From the NCBI GenBank assembly GCA_036245525.1, contig BTPG01000002.1:162624876-162688875 (forward strand): a stretch of 64,000 nucleotides of DNA, in the 5' to 3' direction. The position numbers and the translations under genes were made by a program. This stretch comes from Semisulcospira habei (taxonomy: Eukaryota; Mollusca; Gastropoda; Semisulcospiridae). Shown here piece after piece: positions 31,127 to 41,807 of the stretch. How positions within the stretch are numbered: the first letter of the stretch is position 1; each line of letters starts with the position of its first letter. The notes under the pieces were generated by a model, which worked only from the letters and a program-made list of their open reading frames with translations, made no database searches and had not been told where the DNA came from.

Positions 31127-31392
31127 TATTATTCTTATCTTAAGAATAAAGCTCAAGTTAAAGAAAAGCAGCACAGGGACAACAAGAAGACAGCGCTGTA
31201 ATGTAGGCCTCCTGAGAGAGACTGGAGTGAGAGAAAAGTTCAAACAGGTGCTGTCCAACCGATTTCAAGCGCTACAGGAGCTAGTAGATAAAGAGGAGGC
31301 AGTCACCACAGAGCAGCAGTGGAAGGCAGTTAGAGAGGCACTGAACTCAACCTGCAAAGACACTGTAGGGTTCAAGAAACACCATCACAATG
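31127..31392 (+). repeat. Inverted RTE fragment inside the outer RTE copy
   Basis: A 266-base plus-strand piece of RTE coding sequence (from LKLKKSSTGTTRRQR to KKHHH) sits in the minus-strand leader of the outer copy, with CGTCCTGT on both sides (31119-31126, 31393-31400). Its variants (SSTGTT, FKKHHH) match the outer copy at about 30140-30400, not the inner one. Confidence 0.8.
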
Positions 31393-32038
31393 CGTCCTGT
31401 GGCTTCCAAAGACTTTCGGCTTTCACCACATGACGTCATAAATCTTCTGGTAGAAGAACCTTCCTCCTCCAGGAAAGGAATTGCTGTTTGTCTATTCGTC
31501 GGCGTTTTTGTAGCTATTTCTTTATTTGCAGGGTGGGGAAGCTACCCCCACGCCCAACCCCCTTACTAGGAGGACCAGGGGTTTTCTGTCGGGGTCTCCT
31601 TCCCTTAGACCATGTTGGTTCACGGAACCTTATTTCATTCGGTGCACCCCTCTCACGAGGGAACCCCTATCCACCACCCAGGGGACGCGCCTCAATGCCA
31701 TATGGTCCCAGCGTGAGGGATTTTTCAATGTATGAAACCTAAATTAACAAAAATAATTTCTTGTAATGATGCACTGATGTAGTCACACAATCTTCGTCTG
31801 ATTTCACCCACTGATACCGTTCCTCTTTAGGGAAGCCATTTTGGGCCACTATTTCAACATTTTATTATCAGTTCACAATTAAATTCATCATGTAGATAGC
31901 CCAAAATATACAAATTTATAGATTAACATTATCTTAATGCATTGCAACAACAGAAATGTCACTACATGCCTTATTTTGATCGAAATCTGAATAGCACCAC
32001 ACTGACCCCTTTTGGTGCTCAGTACTGTAGATGAACTC

Positions 32039-32668
32039 AAATACTATTCACAACTTTAAACCCAAACTTGCTACAGAGATACCTGATGGTAAGACCTTTC
32101 TATGTACACTAATTTGGTTGATCCCTCGGAAAGGTCAAGGGTCACGAGAGCTCAGGAAATAGGTCTAAAATAGCCATATTTTGACAAGAGATGTTTTTTC
32201 TCAAATACTATTCACAACTTAAAACCCAAATTTGGTACTGAGATACCTGATGGTAAGATCTGTCTATACATACTAATTTGGATGACCCATTGGAAAGGTC
32301 AAGGGTCACAAGAGGCTGGCAAATGTGTGTAAAATGCTGATTTTTTTTATAAAATTGTAGGTATTCCCAAATTTGTGCAAAATTTTCAACCAAATTTGGT
32401 ACAAAGATAGCTGATGATAAGACCTTCCTATGCATACTAATTTAGTCGACTCATCACAAAGGTCAAGGGTCACGGGGGGAGGGGGGGGGGGGTTGACAGA
32501 TGTGTGAAAAATGCTTACATTTTCAGAAAAGATAGATTTTGCTGCTGCAGAAGCCAGCCCTTGTCACAAAGGTCACACATGTAAATTGGTCATACACATG
32601 AGCCATAATGGCTTTGCCTTTCTTGTTCTATATGTTGTGTGTGTGCGCACTTGTGTTTGTGTGCATGT
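32039..32668 (+). repeat. Continuation of the GGTCAAGGGTCA tandem array and flanking intron
   Basis: Landmarks recur at about 32037, 32130, 32200, 32295 and 32458. The array ends near 32540, after a poly-G run at 32477-32491. From 32540 to 32668 only GT-rich unique sequence is visible. Confidence 0.7.
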
Positions 32669-32683
32669 GTGGGGGATTGTAAG

Positions 32684-33472
32684 AAATTTAGAAGATCCCT
32701 TCAAGATGTTCGAGTGAGGAGGGGAGCAGATGTCGCCTCAGACCACCATCTGCTTACCTTAAGAATGAAGCTCAAGCTAAAGAAAAGCCGCACAGAGACA
32801 ACAAGAAGACAGCGCTATAATGTAGGCCTCCTGAGAGAAACTGGAGTTAGAGAAGAGTTCAAACTGGTGCTGTCCAACCGGTTTCAAGCGCTACAGGAGC
32901 TAGTAAATGAAGAGGAGGCGGTCACCACAGAGCAGCAGTGGAAGGCAGTTAGAGAGGCGCTGAACTCAACCTGCAAAGACACTGTAGGGTTCAGGAAACA
33001 CCACCACAAGGACTGGCTGTCGGCACAGACCTTGAAGAAGATAGAAGCGAGGAAGCAGAAGAAAGCAGCGGTCAACAACAGTCGCACGAGAGCAGCCAAA
33101 GTAAGGGCACAGGGGGAATACTCGGAAGCCAACCGCGAGGTGAAGAGGAGTATCAGGGCAGACAAGAGGGCCTACACAGACAGCCTGGCAGCAGAGGCAG
33201 AAAAGGCAGCAGGCAGCGGCAACATGAAACAGCTCTACGACATTACCAGAAGATTGTCGGGTAAGTATGGCCATACAGAAAGACCAGTAAAAGACAAAGA
33301 AGGCAAGCCTATTGCAGACAGAGCAGACCAACTCGACAGATGGGCCGAGTATTTTGAAGAGTTACTGAACAGACCTAGCCCACCCGACCCCCCCGACATC
33401 CAGCCGGCAGAGACCGACCTACTCATCAGCTGTGACAGACCCAGCCGGGAAGAGATCAGAAAAGCAGTGGCA
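32684..33472 (+). pseudogene. RTE LINE ORF, 5' part before DIRS copy 4
   Basis: An open frame runs from KKFRRSLQDVRVRR to EEIRKAVAF at the DIRS junction. It lacks the endonuclease N-terminus because of 5' truncation. The sequence is almost identical to the intact copy at 25557-28562, which indicates recent movement. Confidence 0.85.
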
Positions 33473-33670
33473 TTTGTTTTTTCAAAATACATTACCGATG
33501 GCATTACTATCTGGGAATACACTCTATTGCCTATAGATTTCAGCAAAATTGTGTGTAGCACACAACTGGGGAGGAGACACCGGGGATCCAAGCACTATGA
33601 CCCCGGGTGGCCTCCCCTTACTACCCTATCCCGGCGAGCACAGGGCGACCTCGTCAGTTTCACTCATAGC
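33473..33670 (+). repeat. DIRS copy 4 left inverted terminal repeat
   Basis: It is complementary to 39660-39909; only scattered differences are visible (such as CACTCATAGC against CACACATAGC). Confidence 0.9.
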
Positions 33671-33739
33671 TCGACCGGGGACGGTCGAGTTTTTGCCTTT
33701 CTCCGTTCTACGGGTTTCAGTGGGTTTTGACTGTGGGCT

Positions 33740-36457
33740 TGAATTGGAGTCTTCGATTCAGCCCTGGACTCACTACATTCGTGGTTTTTCCTTTGACAAT
33801 TGGACTCATTGTGACCTGTGCGCCGACCGGTTTTACCGGCTCTGACTTGTGAGTTCACCCTTGGCTTGGCCTTGGGGTTCGACGACGCACGTGACTTGTG
33901 CCCGGCTGGTTTGTGCAAGGTGGACTTCTTCGCCGGCGTAGCTGGTTTAGGGCCTTATGGCTTCTTCTGTGTCGAAGACTTGCCGCCGTGCGGGGACTTC
34001 CAGTGGCCGGTTGATGCACTCGACTCTTGCTTGCCGTGTTCGGGCTGTGCTTCGGACGGAACGTGTGATGGTGGCGCCGCTTGGACGGAAGACCGGTGTT
34101 CGCGCAGGTGGGACTTCTTCAGGCGTGACCGGTCCCCTCGCCCGCTTCGGTCTCCACGGGATCCTCCACGGGTGGACGTACTTCCCTCGGCGCATCGGGC
34201 TTTCCGGCCCACAGGTAAGTCCCCTTCTTGTACCGTTACCTCGCAGGTTCTCCCTCCCCTCTCCGAGTCTTCGGAGCAGGGTAGGCGAGTTTCGGAGTCA
34301 CGCTCCCCACGCTCTGCTTCGTTAGCGCGTGGCTTGAGCCCATTTTGGTTCCCACCCCCCGCTCTGCTTCGGGCGAGCGGTCTGGGAGAGATGAGCGTTC
34401 GTCGGCCACCCCCGGCTCTAGGTCTCCGGAGCGGGGACGGGTGACGGAACGCAAGCATAAGAAAGAGAGTAAACGTGATAAGAAATGCTCTCGCTCACGC
34501 ACCGAGGCTTCGGAACGTGACTCGAGACCGTTAGTAATGCTGCCTCCCCGCTCTGTATTTTCCGAACGGGCAAGGCATGCTTTGCTTTCTTCCCCCCCCC
34601 CCGCCCGCCCCGTCTCGCCTGGGCGGGCCCGGGGTGTGGTTGACTCTCGCCCCCCACGCTCCGAGGAGTCGGAGCGGGGGTCGCGTGCACATAATGGTCC
34701 CCTCCCCGCTTCGCTTCGCCTGAGCGGGCTTGGCGTGACCGTAGACTGTCCCCCCCCCCGTCTCGTATCGACCGGACGGGCCCGGTGTGACTTGGACCCT
34801 CGCCCCCCCCCCCCCCCCCTCGCTCCGAGGCTTCGGAGCTGGGGCAGCGGGCTCATAAATCGTCCCCTCCCCGCTCCGCCTTTCCTGAGCGGGCTTGGCG
34901 TGACCCTAGACTGTCCCCCCCCCCGCCTCGTATCGACCAGGCGGGCCCGGTGTGACATCGCGCGTCCTCCACGGTCCGACACATCGGACGGGGGGCCGCG
35001 TGCCCGGTATTTGTCCCCTCCCCGCTCCGCCTTTCCTGAGCGGGCTAGGGGAGACTATTGGCGGTCCCCCCCCCCCCCCCCCTCGCACCGGTTCTCCCGG
35101 GCGGGCCAGGGGTGACCAGGCCACTTCCTCGGTATTCCGATCGCGGTTTGTCGCTCACGTCGGCTGCCGCGTGCGGATCCCGACTTCGAGGTGGACCGTC
35201 GCTTTGCCACGGTCCCTCCGTCGCCGCGGCGCGCCTCTTTGCGTGCGTCGCGGGCGGCTGCGTCTACCTCGCGCGCGGCGGTGCGGCACTCTCGTAGCCG
35301 CTCGCCCCTTTCGTCTTTGCCGCGAGAAGATCAGTTTGGAACGGACGTCCTCAGCCTTCATCCGTCGGACTCGGCCTCGGCGATCTTCTTGCAGGACTCG
35401 GCGGCGGGTTCTCCTTCCCGCCTTTTTCCGCTGTCGCGTCGGCCTCCGCCTCGTCAGACGTTGCCGGCCCTTCGCTCGGATCACAGTCGGTCCACGCTAT
35501 GGGTGAGGCTTCAAGGCTTATCGCCAAGTCCCTACCGCCCGACGTCTGTCCGCCTTCGCCTCCTCCGAAGAGACAGGCTTCGGCCATGGTCGACGCGCAG
35601 AGGCAAGTCCAGCGCCGCAAGTCCCTCCCGCAAGCCGGCTTCCGGGACCTCACCGATGCTTCTCCGCCCAGCTGCGTAACGACGCTTTCGGCGACACGGG
35701 ATACTTTACCGCCGCTCGATCGCCGGTGGGAATCAACTTAAGCTTCCGCCAGGCCTAGTACGCTGGACACTCCCAAGCCTTCGCCTTACCTTTTCCAGCG
35801 GTGGATGTGGCGGCCTTACTACAGGCGGGCGGCCGCAGGCTCGTCCAGAACTCGTGGCCTCGGCCTCTCGACAGGATCGCCTCCTTAGCGCGGATCTCGC
35901 TGGCGTGCTCGGGTTTGGAACTGGCTACCCAGGCAGCACTGCAGTGCCTACAGGATACGTGGGACCTGGAGGCTCAGTCCCCGCTTCGTGACGTGCGGTC
36001 CATCCTGATAGCGGCCAACCGGTCCGCCTACCATTCTTCCGCCACCGCCAGGGCAGCGGCTGCCAAATGCGACCTCTGGAGGAGGGATACCCTTTTGCGC
36101 CTCTGCTCGGACCTTCCCTTGTCAGTGAAGACCCAGCTCCGTCACGCCCCCTTAGGGGGTCCTCAGCTGTTCGGCGACACTTGGCACACCTTTAAGGAAT
36201 CTTCCAAGGACTTGTGGCCCAAGCCTGCATCTAACCCAGCCTCGACCCGCTTTCGCGCCCCCCGCACGGCGGGGGTCGTGCCCAGCGGTCTTTCAGGCCC
36301 TCCTTCTCTACAGTCGGATCTTCACGAGGTCGGGCCCGTCCATTCCAGGCTACTCAGGCCGGCCCCGCCCCTCGCCCTTCTTGGCCCCGCGGTGCCCGTA
36401 GATCGGGCCGCGGTCGGGCTCTTTGACTCGCCCCCGCCTCCGCCCCCGCCTCATTAA
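33740..36457 (+). pseudogene. DIRS copy 4 ORF1 (Gag-like) with a long low-complexity repeat region
   Basis: The cysteine motif region lies at 33985-34060 (GDFQWPVDALDSCLPCSGC), with one base too few or too many before it, so the first C-x2-C is out of frame. A Ser/Arg/Glu/Gly-rich region with tandem units follows (34250-35110). The linker PPSPPPKRQASAMVDAQRQV leads to RRKSLPQAGF (35540-35645). The C-terminal helical domain (35801-36250) reads DRIASLARISLACSGLELAT and continues with YHSSATARAAAAKCDLW. Poly-C runs repeatedly shift the frame. A structural role is inferred. Confidence 0.65.
34250..35110 (+). repeat. GC-rich tandem repeats in DIRS copy 4 ORF1
   Basis: The unit CCCCGCTCCGCCTTTCCTGA followed by GCGGGCTTGGCGTGAC recurs at about 34703, 34868 and 35020 (period about 150-165). 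Smaller CTCCGAGG...TCGGAGCGGG units lie around it. Five poly-C runs of 8-18 bases lie within. Confidence 0.75.
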
Positions 36458-38065
36458 TCGGGCCTCCCGTCGGCGGGCGGCTGTCGCTCTTCAGCGATCT
36501 TGGAGATCGCTGTTCCCGGACGACCCCTGGATTCTTTCCACCGTTACCGCAGGCCTGCAACTTCGTTCCTGTCGCCTCCGCCTCTTCGCTGAGCACCCTT
36601 GTGGACCCAGGAACCGCTCGACGGCACACAGGCGGACGCTCTGCGCGGGGAAGTGGCGACCCTCCTCACCAAAGCGGCGACAGAGGTGGTTTTGCGGCAG
36701 GACTCTACGGCGTTCTACAGCCGACTCTTCTAGCTCCCAAACCAGGCCAGTTATCGACTTATCAGCTTGGCCTCGATTCATATCAGCTTGGCCTCGATTC
36801 AGGCTTGGCCTCGATTCAGGATGCTTATCAGCTTGGCCTCGATTCAGGATGCTTGGCCCCTCGATTCAGGATGGAGACGGCCAGGACACTCCGTGCGGCC
36901 CTCCGGCCGATGGACTTTGCGATCCGCCTCGATCTGTCAGACGCCTATCTGCACGTCCCGATTCATCCGTCGTTTCGCCGGTACCTTCGGTTTGACTTGG
37001 GGGGATCGTCTACCAGTTCTGCGCCCTTCCTTTCGGCCTCAACATCAGTCCGTGGGTGTTTACAAGACTGCTCGACGCCGTGATAGCCAATTTCCGTCAG
37101 CGCTCCTTGAGCCCGGCCTCCAATTACTTGGACGACCTTCTACTGCGCAACTTGGTCTCCGCAGCCCTCCAGACGGACAGGGATGCCCTGCTTTCCCTTC
37201 TGCGTCGTCTAGGTTTCCTACTCATTGGGGAAATCCGTTCTTCTCCCTCTCGACGGTTTCTACATCGGGGGATGGAATTCCTGACCGACCTCAACCTTGC
37301 CCGCCTGCCTCTGGCCAGGCGACAGAAGATAGTCGACTTAGCGACTTCGATGGGGATGGGATCCTCCTTCACCGCCAGGGTCTGGCTTCAACTCCTGGGC
37401 CTCCTCAGGGCGGCTGCGGACCTGCTTCCCTTGGGCAGACTTTATGCTCGGCCTCTCCAGCTACGTCTCCTTCTTCACTGGCGACCCTCGGGCGCTCTGT
37501 TGGATCTAGTACCTGTCACGCCTCGGGCTCGTCCTCACCTCGAGAGGTGGGCGGACCTCGCTTGGCTGGCTTCGGGGGTGCCCTACACTCCCCGCCGCCT
37601 CGGTGGTCTCTCTGTACAGAGGCGAGCCAGGCCGGCTGGGGCGTGCACCTGTTACCGGATTTCTCTCGGCCTCGGGCGTTGGCTTCGGGAGCTGTTCGGG
37701 AATCACGTCAACTGGCTGGAGCTGAAGGCAGTTGGATTGGCATTCGACGTTGGCAGGAGACCTTGGCCAATCAGGACGTCCTCGTGCTCTCCGACAACTC
37801 GACGGTGGTGGCTTACATACAGAATCAGGGTGGCACTCACTCGCCCTCCCTTTGCGTTCTTCGGTGCCACCTTCGCCTCTGGTGCAGGGATCGAGGCATT
37901 GCCCTACGAGCCCGCCACATCCCTGGCCACCTCAACGTGAAGGCGGACGCCCTGTCTCGTCGCGGACAATTGCTCCACACGGAGCGGTCCCTACGCCCGG
38001 ATATTTTTCGCCTGCTCTGCTCTCACTGGGAAACGCCGCTAGTGGATCTGTTTGCCACCAGATGA
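36423..38065 (+). pseudogene. DIRS copy 4 reverse transcriptase - RNase H
   Basis: The palm motif DFAIRLDLSDAYLHVPIH is at 36912-36965. After a frameshift the frame 37056-37940 carries the catalytic NYLDDLLLRN (YLDD at 37125-37136) and the connection TDLNLARLPLARRQKIVDLA. RNase H follows in the frame ending 38065: SLCTEASQAGWGVHLLPDF, QDVLVLSDNSTVVAYIQ and LNVKADALSRRG. The first RNase H aspartate is a glutamate here (TEAS for VDAS). A minisatellite at 36755-36870 has expanded inside the RT between VIDLSA and the ETART block. Confidence 0.8.
36755..36870 (+). repeat. Minisatellite expansion within the DIRS copy 4 RT
   Basis: The unit TATCAGCTTGGCCTCGATTC, with or without AGGATG, is repeated about five times. 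Other copies have only about 30 bases here. The repeat encodes SAWPRFR or LGLDSGC depending on frame. Confidence 0.88.
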
Positions 38066-39455
38066 AGCAGCCAGCTCCCGGTCTACGTCTCGCCAGTCCT
38101 GGATCCACTCGCTTGGGCAGTGGACGCGCTCCCCATTCCTTGGGTCGGCCGGATTGCTTACGCCTACCCCCCGGCAGTCCTCGTTCCGAAGGTACTGCGG
38201 AAGCTTCTAGGATGCTCGGCGGTCCTCCTGCTGGTGGCCCCCTTCAACTGGACCAAGAGCTGGACCACGGACCTCCTCGCGCTTGCGACGGACCCTCCTC
38301 TGGAGCTTCCTACCCCTTCCACGATGCTCAAGCAGCCCCGTCAGCGGCTTTTCCATCCGTGCCCCGTACGCCTCCGCCTACACGCTTGGAGGTTGTCCGG
38401 CACGCCCGCGCCGCTAGAGGTTCTCGGATGCAGCAGTGGCGGCAATTGCAGCAGCCCGCAGACTCTCTACAAGGAAGGTGTACGAAGGCAAGTGGAGGGT
38501 CTTTCAGACCTGGTGCACCTCCCATGGGCACCCTCCCACTAACCTAGCCTCCCACCAACTGGCGGAGTTCTTCCTGTGGCTCTTCGACGACCGGGGCTTA
38601 GCCCCGGTCGCCATCAAGGGCTACCGCGCTACGTTCGCGGACATCTACCGTCACCGGTGTCTTCCGGACCCAGGCGCCTGCAAGGATCTGTCGAATTTCT
38701 GGCTCACTTTGAACTCCGACGTCCGGTTTCACGTTCCCTAGTACCCCGGTGGGATCTTGCCTGGGTACTGACGTGGTTGAATACGGACCGGTTGAGCCCC
38801 TCCCCTTGGCTCGGTTCTCAGACTTGACCCGGAAAACCTGTTTCCTTCTGGCTCTCGTTACAGCGTCCCGAGTCAGCGAGCTTCACGCGCTCTCGATGCT
38901 CCCAGCCTGTTTGCGGTTCGTTCCGACGGCTCTGCGCAGAGGCTCTCCGATCCGTCCTTCCTGGCCAAGAACCGCCGCCCGCGGCGGCTCCTCAGGTGCT
39001 AACGATACGGCCCCTCTGTGGAGCGGACCTCTCCCCTGGATCGCGGCAACAGGACCCAGTGCGGGCGCTAAAGATTTACCTGCGCCGCTCTCAGCCGCAG
39101 CGCCGGGGGCGCTCGCGCCTCTTCTTACCTTGTCCGCGGGCAGACGCCACATCTCGGCCCAGATCGTGTCATCCTGGCTGCGGTGGGTGATTAGGTCAGA
39201 CTACCTAGACCTCTCCCCACGCGGCGCTGAGCCTTTACAAATCCGGGCGCATGAAGTGAGAGCAGTAGCCACCAGTCTAGCCCTGGACCGCAACTGCTCG
39301 GTCAAAGATATTTTGGCAGCGGGTGGCCGGCGCTCAGACTCCACTTTCGCACGCTTCTACCTTAAGAGACCTATCCGGCTGACGTGACTCCCTGGCACGG
39401 GTGGGCGACATCTCCGCGGCCCAGCACTCCCTCCGAGCGCTGCTGGCGTCTTAGG
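38030..39455 (+). pseudogene. DIRS copy 4 post-RNase H segment and tyrosine recombinase
   Basis: The block PLVDLFATR...LDPLAWAVDALPIPW spans 38030-38160. The recombinase spans 38436-39455 in at least three frames: AAIAAARRLSTRKVYEGKWR, then NLASHQLAEFFLWLFDD, then TRKTCFLLALVTASRVSELH with the first catalytic arginine. The second box HEVRAVAT (about 39250) and the nucleophile in FARFYLKR (about 39350) are present. All catalytic residues survive, but frameshifts separate them. Confidence 0.78.
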
Positions 39456-39549
39456 CACATCATAGCTGAAATCGTCGGGAGTTCTCTCTCGAGGGGGCCG
39501 GCGGAGTGGTTGGGTTGTGGTTAGATACGGCACCCTCCGCCTGTTCGCC

Positions 39550-39909
39550 ATTCTCCCAGATAGTAATGCCATCGGTAATGTATTTTGAAAAAACAAATGA
39601 ATTTTTTTTCTAAAATGTATTTTTTTGAAAAATACTTACCGATGGCATTACTCGAATGGCCCTCCCGCCTGCCCCGCTTGCCTCTTGTGGCTATGTGTGA
39701 AACTGACGAGGTCGCCCTGTGCTCGCCGGGATAGGGTAGTAAGGGGAGGCCACCCGGGGTCATAGTGCTTGGATCCCCGGTGTCTCCTCCCCAGTTGTGT
39801 GCTACACACAATTTTGCTGAAATCTATAGGCAATAGAGTGTATTCCCAGATAGTAATGCCATCGGTAAGTATTTTTCAAAAAAATACATTTTAGAAAAAA
39901 AATTCATTT
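39550..39909 (+). repeat. DIRS copy 4 internal palindrome and right terminal repeat
   Basis: AGTAATGCCATCGGTAATG pairs with ACTTACCGATGGCATTACT around 39600. The terminal repeat continues to ATTCA-TTT at 39909. Confidence 0.85.
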
Positions 39910-41396
39910 TTGAAGAATGGCAAAGCAGCAGGGCCAGATGGCATCCCAGCGGAGTCTCTGAAAGCAGACCTAGAGACAACAGTTGAGATGCTGTACCCAC
40001 TGTTTGGAAAGATCTGGGAAGAGGAGGTGATGCCAGCTGACTGGAAGGAGGGGTACCTAATCAAGCTTCCCAAGAAAGGCGACCTCAGCAAGTGTTCCAA
40101 CTACAGAGGAATCACCTTGCTGTCAGTACCAGGAAAGGTCTTCAACAGGATCATCCTAGAGAGAATGAAGAGCTCCGTTGACCCCCAGCTGAGAGACCAG
40201 CAAGCAGGATTCAGGAAGAACCGATCATGTACAGATCAGATCGCCACTCTCCGCATCATCGTGGAACAGTCTCTGGAGTGGAGCTCCCCGCTGTACGTCA
40301 ACTTTGTGGATTATGAGAAAGCATTTGACAGCGTGGACCGAGAGACTCTGTGGAAACTCCTACGACACTACGGTGTACCCACAAAGCTCGTCCGCCTGAT
40401 CAAGAGCAGCTATGATGGCATGACATGTCGCGTGATCCACGAAGGGCAGTTCACCAGAGAGCTCCAGGTCAGAACTGGTGTCAGGCAGGGGTGTCTGCTG
40501 TCTCCGTTCCTCTTCCTACTGGCCATAGACTGGGTCATGAAGATGACCACAGAGCACAGACGAGGTGGAATACAGTGGACACTGTGGACACAGCTTGACG
40601 ACCTCGATTTTGCAGACGACTTGGCATTACTGTCCCACACTCATTAACAAATGCAGGACAAGACCACGAGGCTTGCTGACATCTTGTCCCAAGTGGGCCT
40701 CACCATTCACAAACAGAAAACAAAGACAATGAGGCTGAACGCAACCAGGGAAGAACCAGTCTTGCTTGCTGGCACCCCGTTGGAGGAGGTGGAGTCCTTC
40801 ACCTATCTCGGGAGCATCATAGACAAAAAAGGCGGCACTGATGCAGATGTCAGAGCATGAATCGGTAAAGCCAGAGCAGCCTTTCTCCAGTTGAAAAAAG
40901 TGTGGAGTTCCAGAGAGCTGTCACAACACACCAAAGTCCGGATTTTCAACTCCAATGTAAAAGCAGTTCTCCTATATGGAGCAGAGACATGGAGATTGAC
41001 AAAAACCACAGTCAACAGAGTACAGACCTTCATGAACAGTTGCCTTAGAAGAATTTTGAAAATCCACTGGCCAGAGAAGATCAGCAACGTCAGACTCTGG
41101 GAGAGAACAGAGCAGATAACAGCAGAGAATGAAATTGGGCGAAGAAGATGGGGATGGATCGGTCACAGTCTGAGAAAGCCAGCTTCCAGTATCACTAGGC
41201 AGGCATTGTCATGGAACCCCCAGGGAAAGAGGAAAAGAGGTAGGCCGAGAAACTCCTGGCGTCGAGACCTCCAAGCAGACATCAAGAGACTGGGAACCAC
41301 CTGGAGTAGAATCGAAGGAGAAGCACAGGACAGGAGTTGCTGGAGGTCTCTCGTCGACGGCCTATACCCGGGTAGGGGTGACAGGCATAAGTAAGT
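39910..41396 (+). pseudogene. RTE LINE ORF, 3' part after DIRS copy 4
   Basis: It resumes at LKNGKAAGPDGIPAESLKAD with the RT palm, FVDYEKAFDSVDRETLW and the catalytic LDFADDLALL (about 40590-40620). A TAA at about 40645 replaces the first Gln of THQQMQD, and a TGA at 40858 replaces an Arg codon in RARIGKA. The end of the ORF is formed by the (TAAG)n tail. Confidence 0.85.
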
Positions 41397-41418
41397 AAGT
41401 AAGTAAGTGGGGGATTGT

Positions 41419-41807
41419 GGGGGTGGGGATGAGTGTTAGGAAAGAAGGTGGGAGAATGGTTTACCCTGTGAAGGCAGTCATAGAATGAAAATCTTGCTTT
41501 TTATGAAAATGGACTGCCTGTACTGCCATTTGCCTTCACAGAGCAGTGGCGACTAGTTACCACATTTGAGTTTGGTCTAGAAATTTAAAACTACCAAAGT
41601 GTTGGAGCTAACTGGTGATCCTTGAGATTTTACTGGTTTCTGAATGCAAACACCAAACAGAATAACAGCAGCCAGTACAAGGTACCGATTAGATTTGACT
41701 GTTACTGGTGGTGGAGGTGGAGAGACCTGTTATGAAACAATACCACAAGTCATGACAGAGAGAAATGTACAAGTGTGGTACCATGATAGCAGGTGTGGTT
41801 GTTGTGT
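41419..41807 (+). other. ATP9 intron 8, right remnant
   Basis: Nothing coding was found. A weak inverted pair CTGTGAAGGCA / TGCCTTCACAG spans 41467-41540. Confidence 0.4.

Larger units (their letters stand above)
24887..31718 (-). mobile_element. RTE-clade LINE, older (outer) copy, carrying a younger RTE copy
   Basis: Flanked by a perfect 13-base duplication GATTTTTCAATGT (24874-24886 and 31719-31731). Its own sequence is 24887-25553 (3' end) and 28842-31718 (5' part). The coding region is broken by many frameshifts. Pieces include the endonuclease (30478-31000), the central region (29597-30577), RT with FVDYEKAFDSVDRETLW (about 29219-29280) and the C-terminal domain (24898-25527). The 3' end is the (TAAG)n tail. 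The target is the unclassified TIR element. Confidence 0.88.
22516..32038. mobile_element. Unclassified DNA element with ~32-base inverted repeats, interrupted by an RTE LINE nest
   Basis: The left end GAGTTCATCTACAGTACTGA (continuing GCACCAAAAG) and the right end CTTTTGGTGC with TCAGTACTGTAGATGAACTC are inverted copies. They interrupt one unit of the tandem array, with AAAT on both sides (22512-22515, 32039-32042). Without the LINE nest (24887-31718) the element is about 2.7 kb and AT-rich. No transposase motif could be recognised; short minus-strand frames at 23647-23889, 24001-24228 and 24416-24817 are unassigned. Repeated GGGACAC words may be subterminal sites. Confidence 0.7.
33473..39909 (+). 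mobile_element. DIRS retrotransposon, copy 4 (complete; nearly identical terminal repeats)
   Basis: The left end TTT-GTTTTTTCAAAATAC and the right end ATTCA-TTT abut LINE sequence. The empty site reads GTGGCA-TTT-TTGAAG, as in intact RTE copies, so no bases were duplicated. The left repeat (33473-33670) matches the right one (39660-39909) almost base for base (for example CTGGGGAGGAGACACCGGGG), the best match among the copies and a sign of youth. Length 6437 bases. The coding parts still hold frameshifts. Confidence 0.92.
32681..41406 (+). mobile_element. RTE-clade LINE, 5'-truncated plus-strand copy split by DIRS copy 4
   Basis: A perfect 12-base duplication GTGGGGGATTGT flanks it (32669-32680 and 41407-41418). 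LINE sequence is 32681-33472 and 39910-41406. It begins inside the endonuclease C-terminus (KFRRSLQDVRVRRGADVASD) and ends in the (TAAG)n tail. The frame is continuous across the DIRS insertion (IRKAVAF...LKNGKAAGPDG). Two stops are visible (at about 40645 for a Gln codon and 40858 for an Arg codon), so this copy is nearly but not fully open. Confidence 0.9.

Noticed and set aside
33818..34444. An independent cysteine-rich host gene.
   Set aside because: The same cysteine block recurs at the same place in the other DIRS copies, so it is ORF1.
34345..35115. A 256-residue Ser/Arg/Pro-rich frame that could pass for an SR-type host protein.
   Set aside because: It lies inside DIRS copy 4 ORF1, is made of tandem repeats and poly-C runs, and has no independent start context.
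41467..41540. An inverted repeat CTGTGAAGGCA / TGCCTTCACAG as a further hairpin family member.
   Set aside because: The arms are only 11 bases with a long unpaired middle and no relatives; chance is likely.
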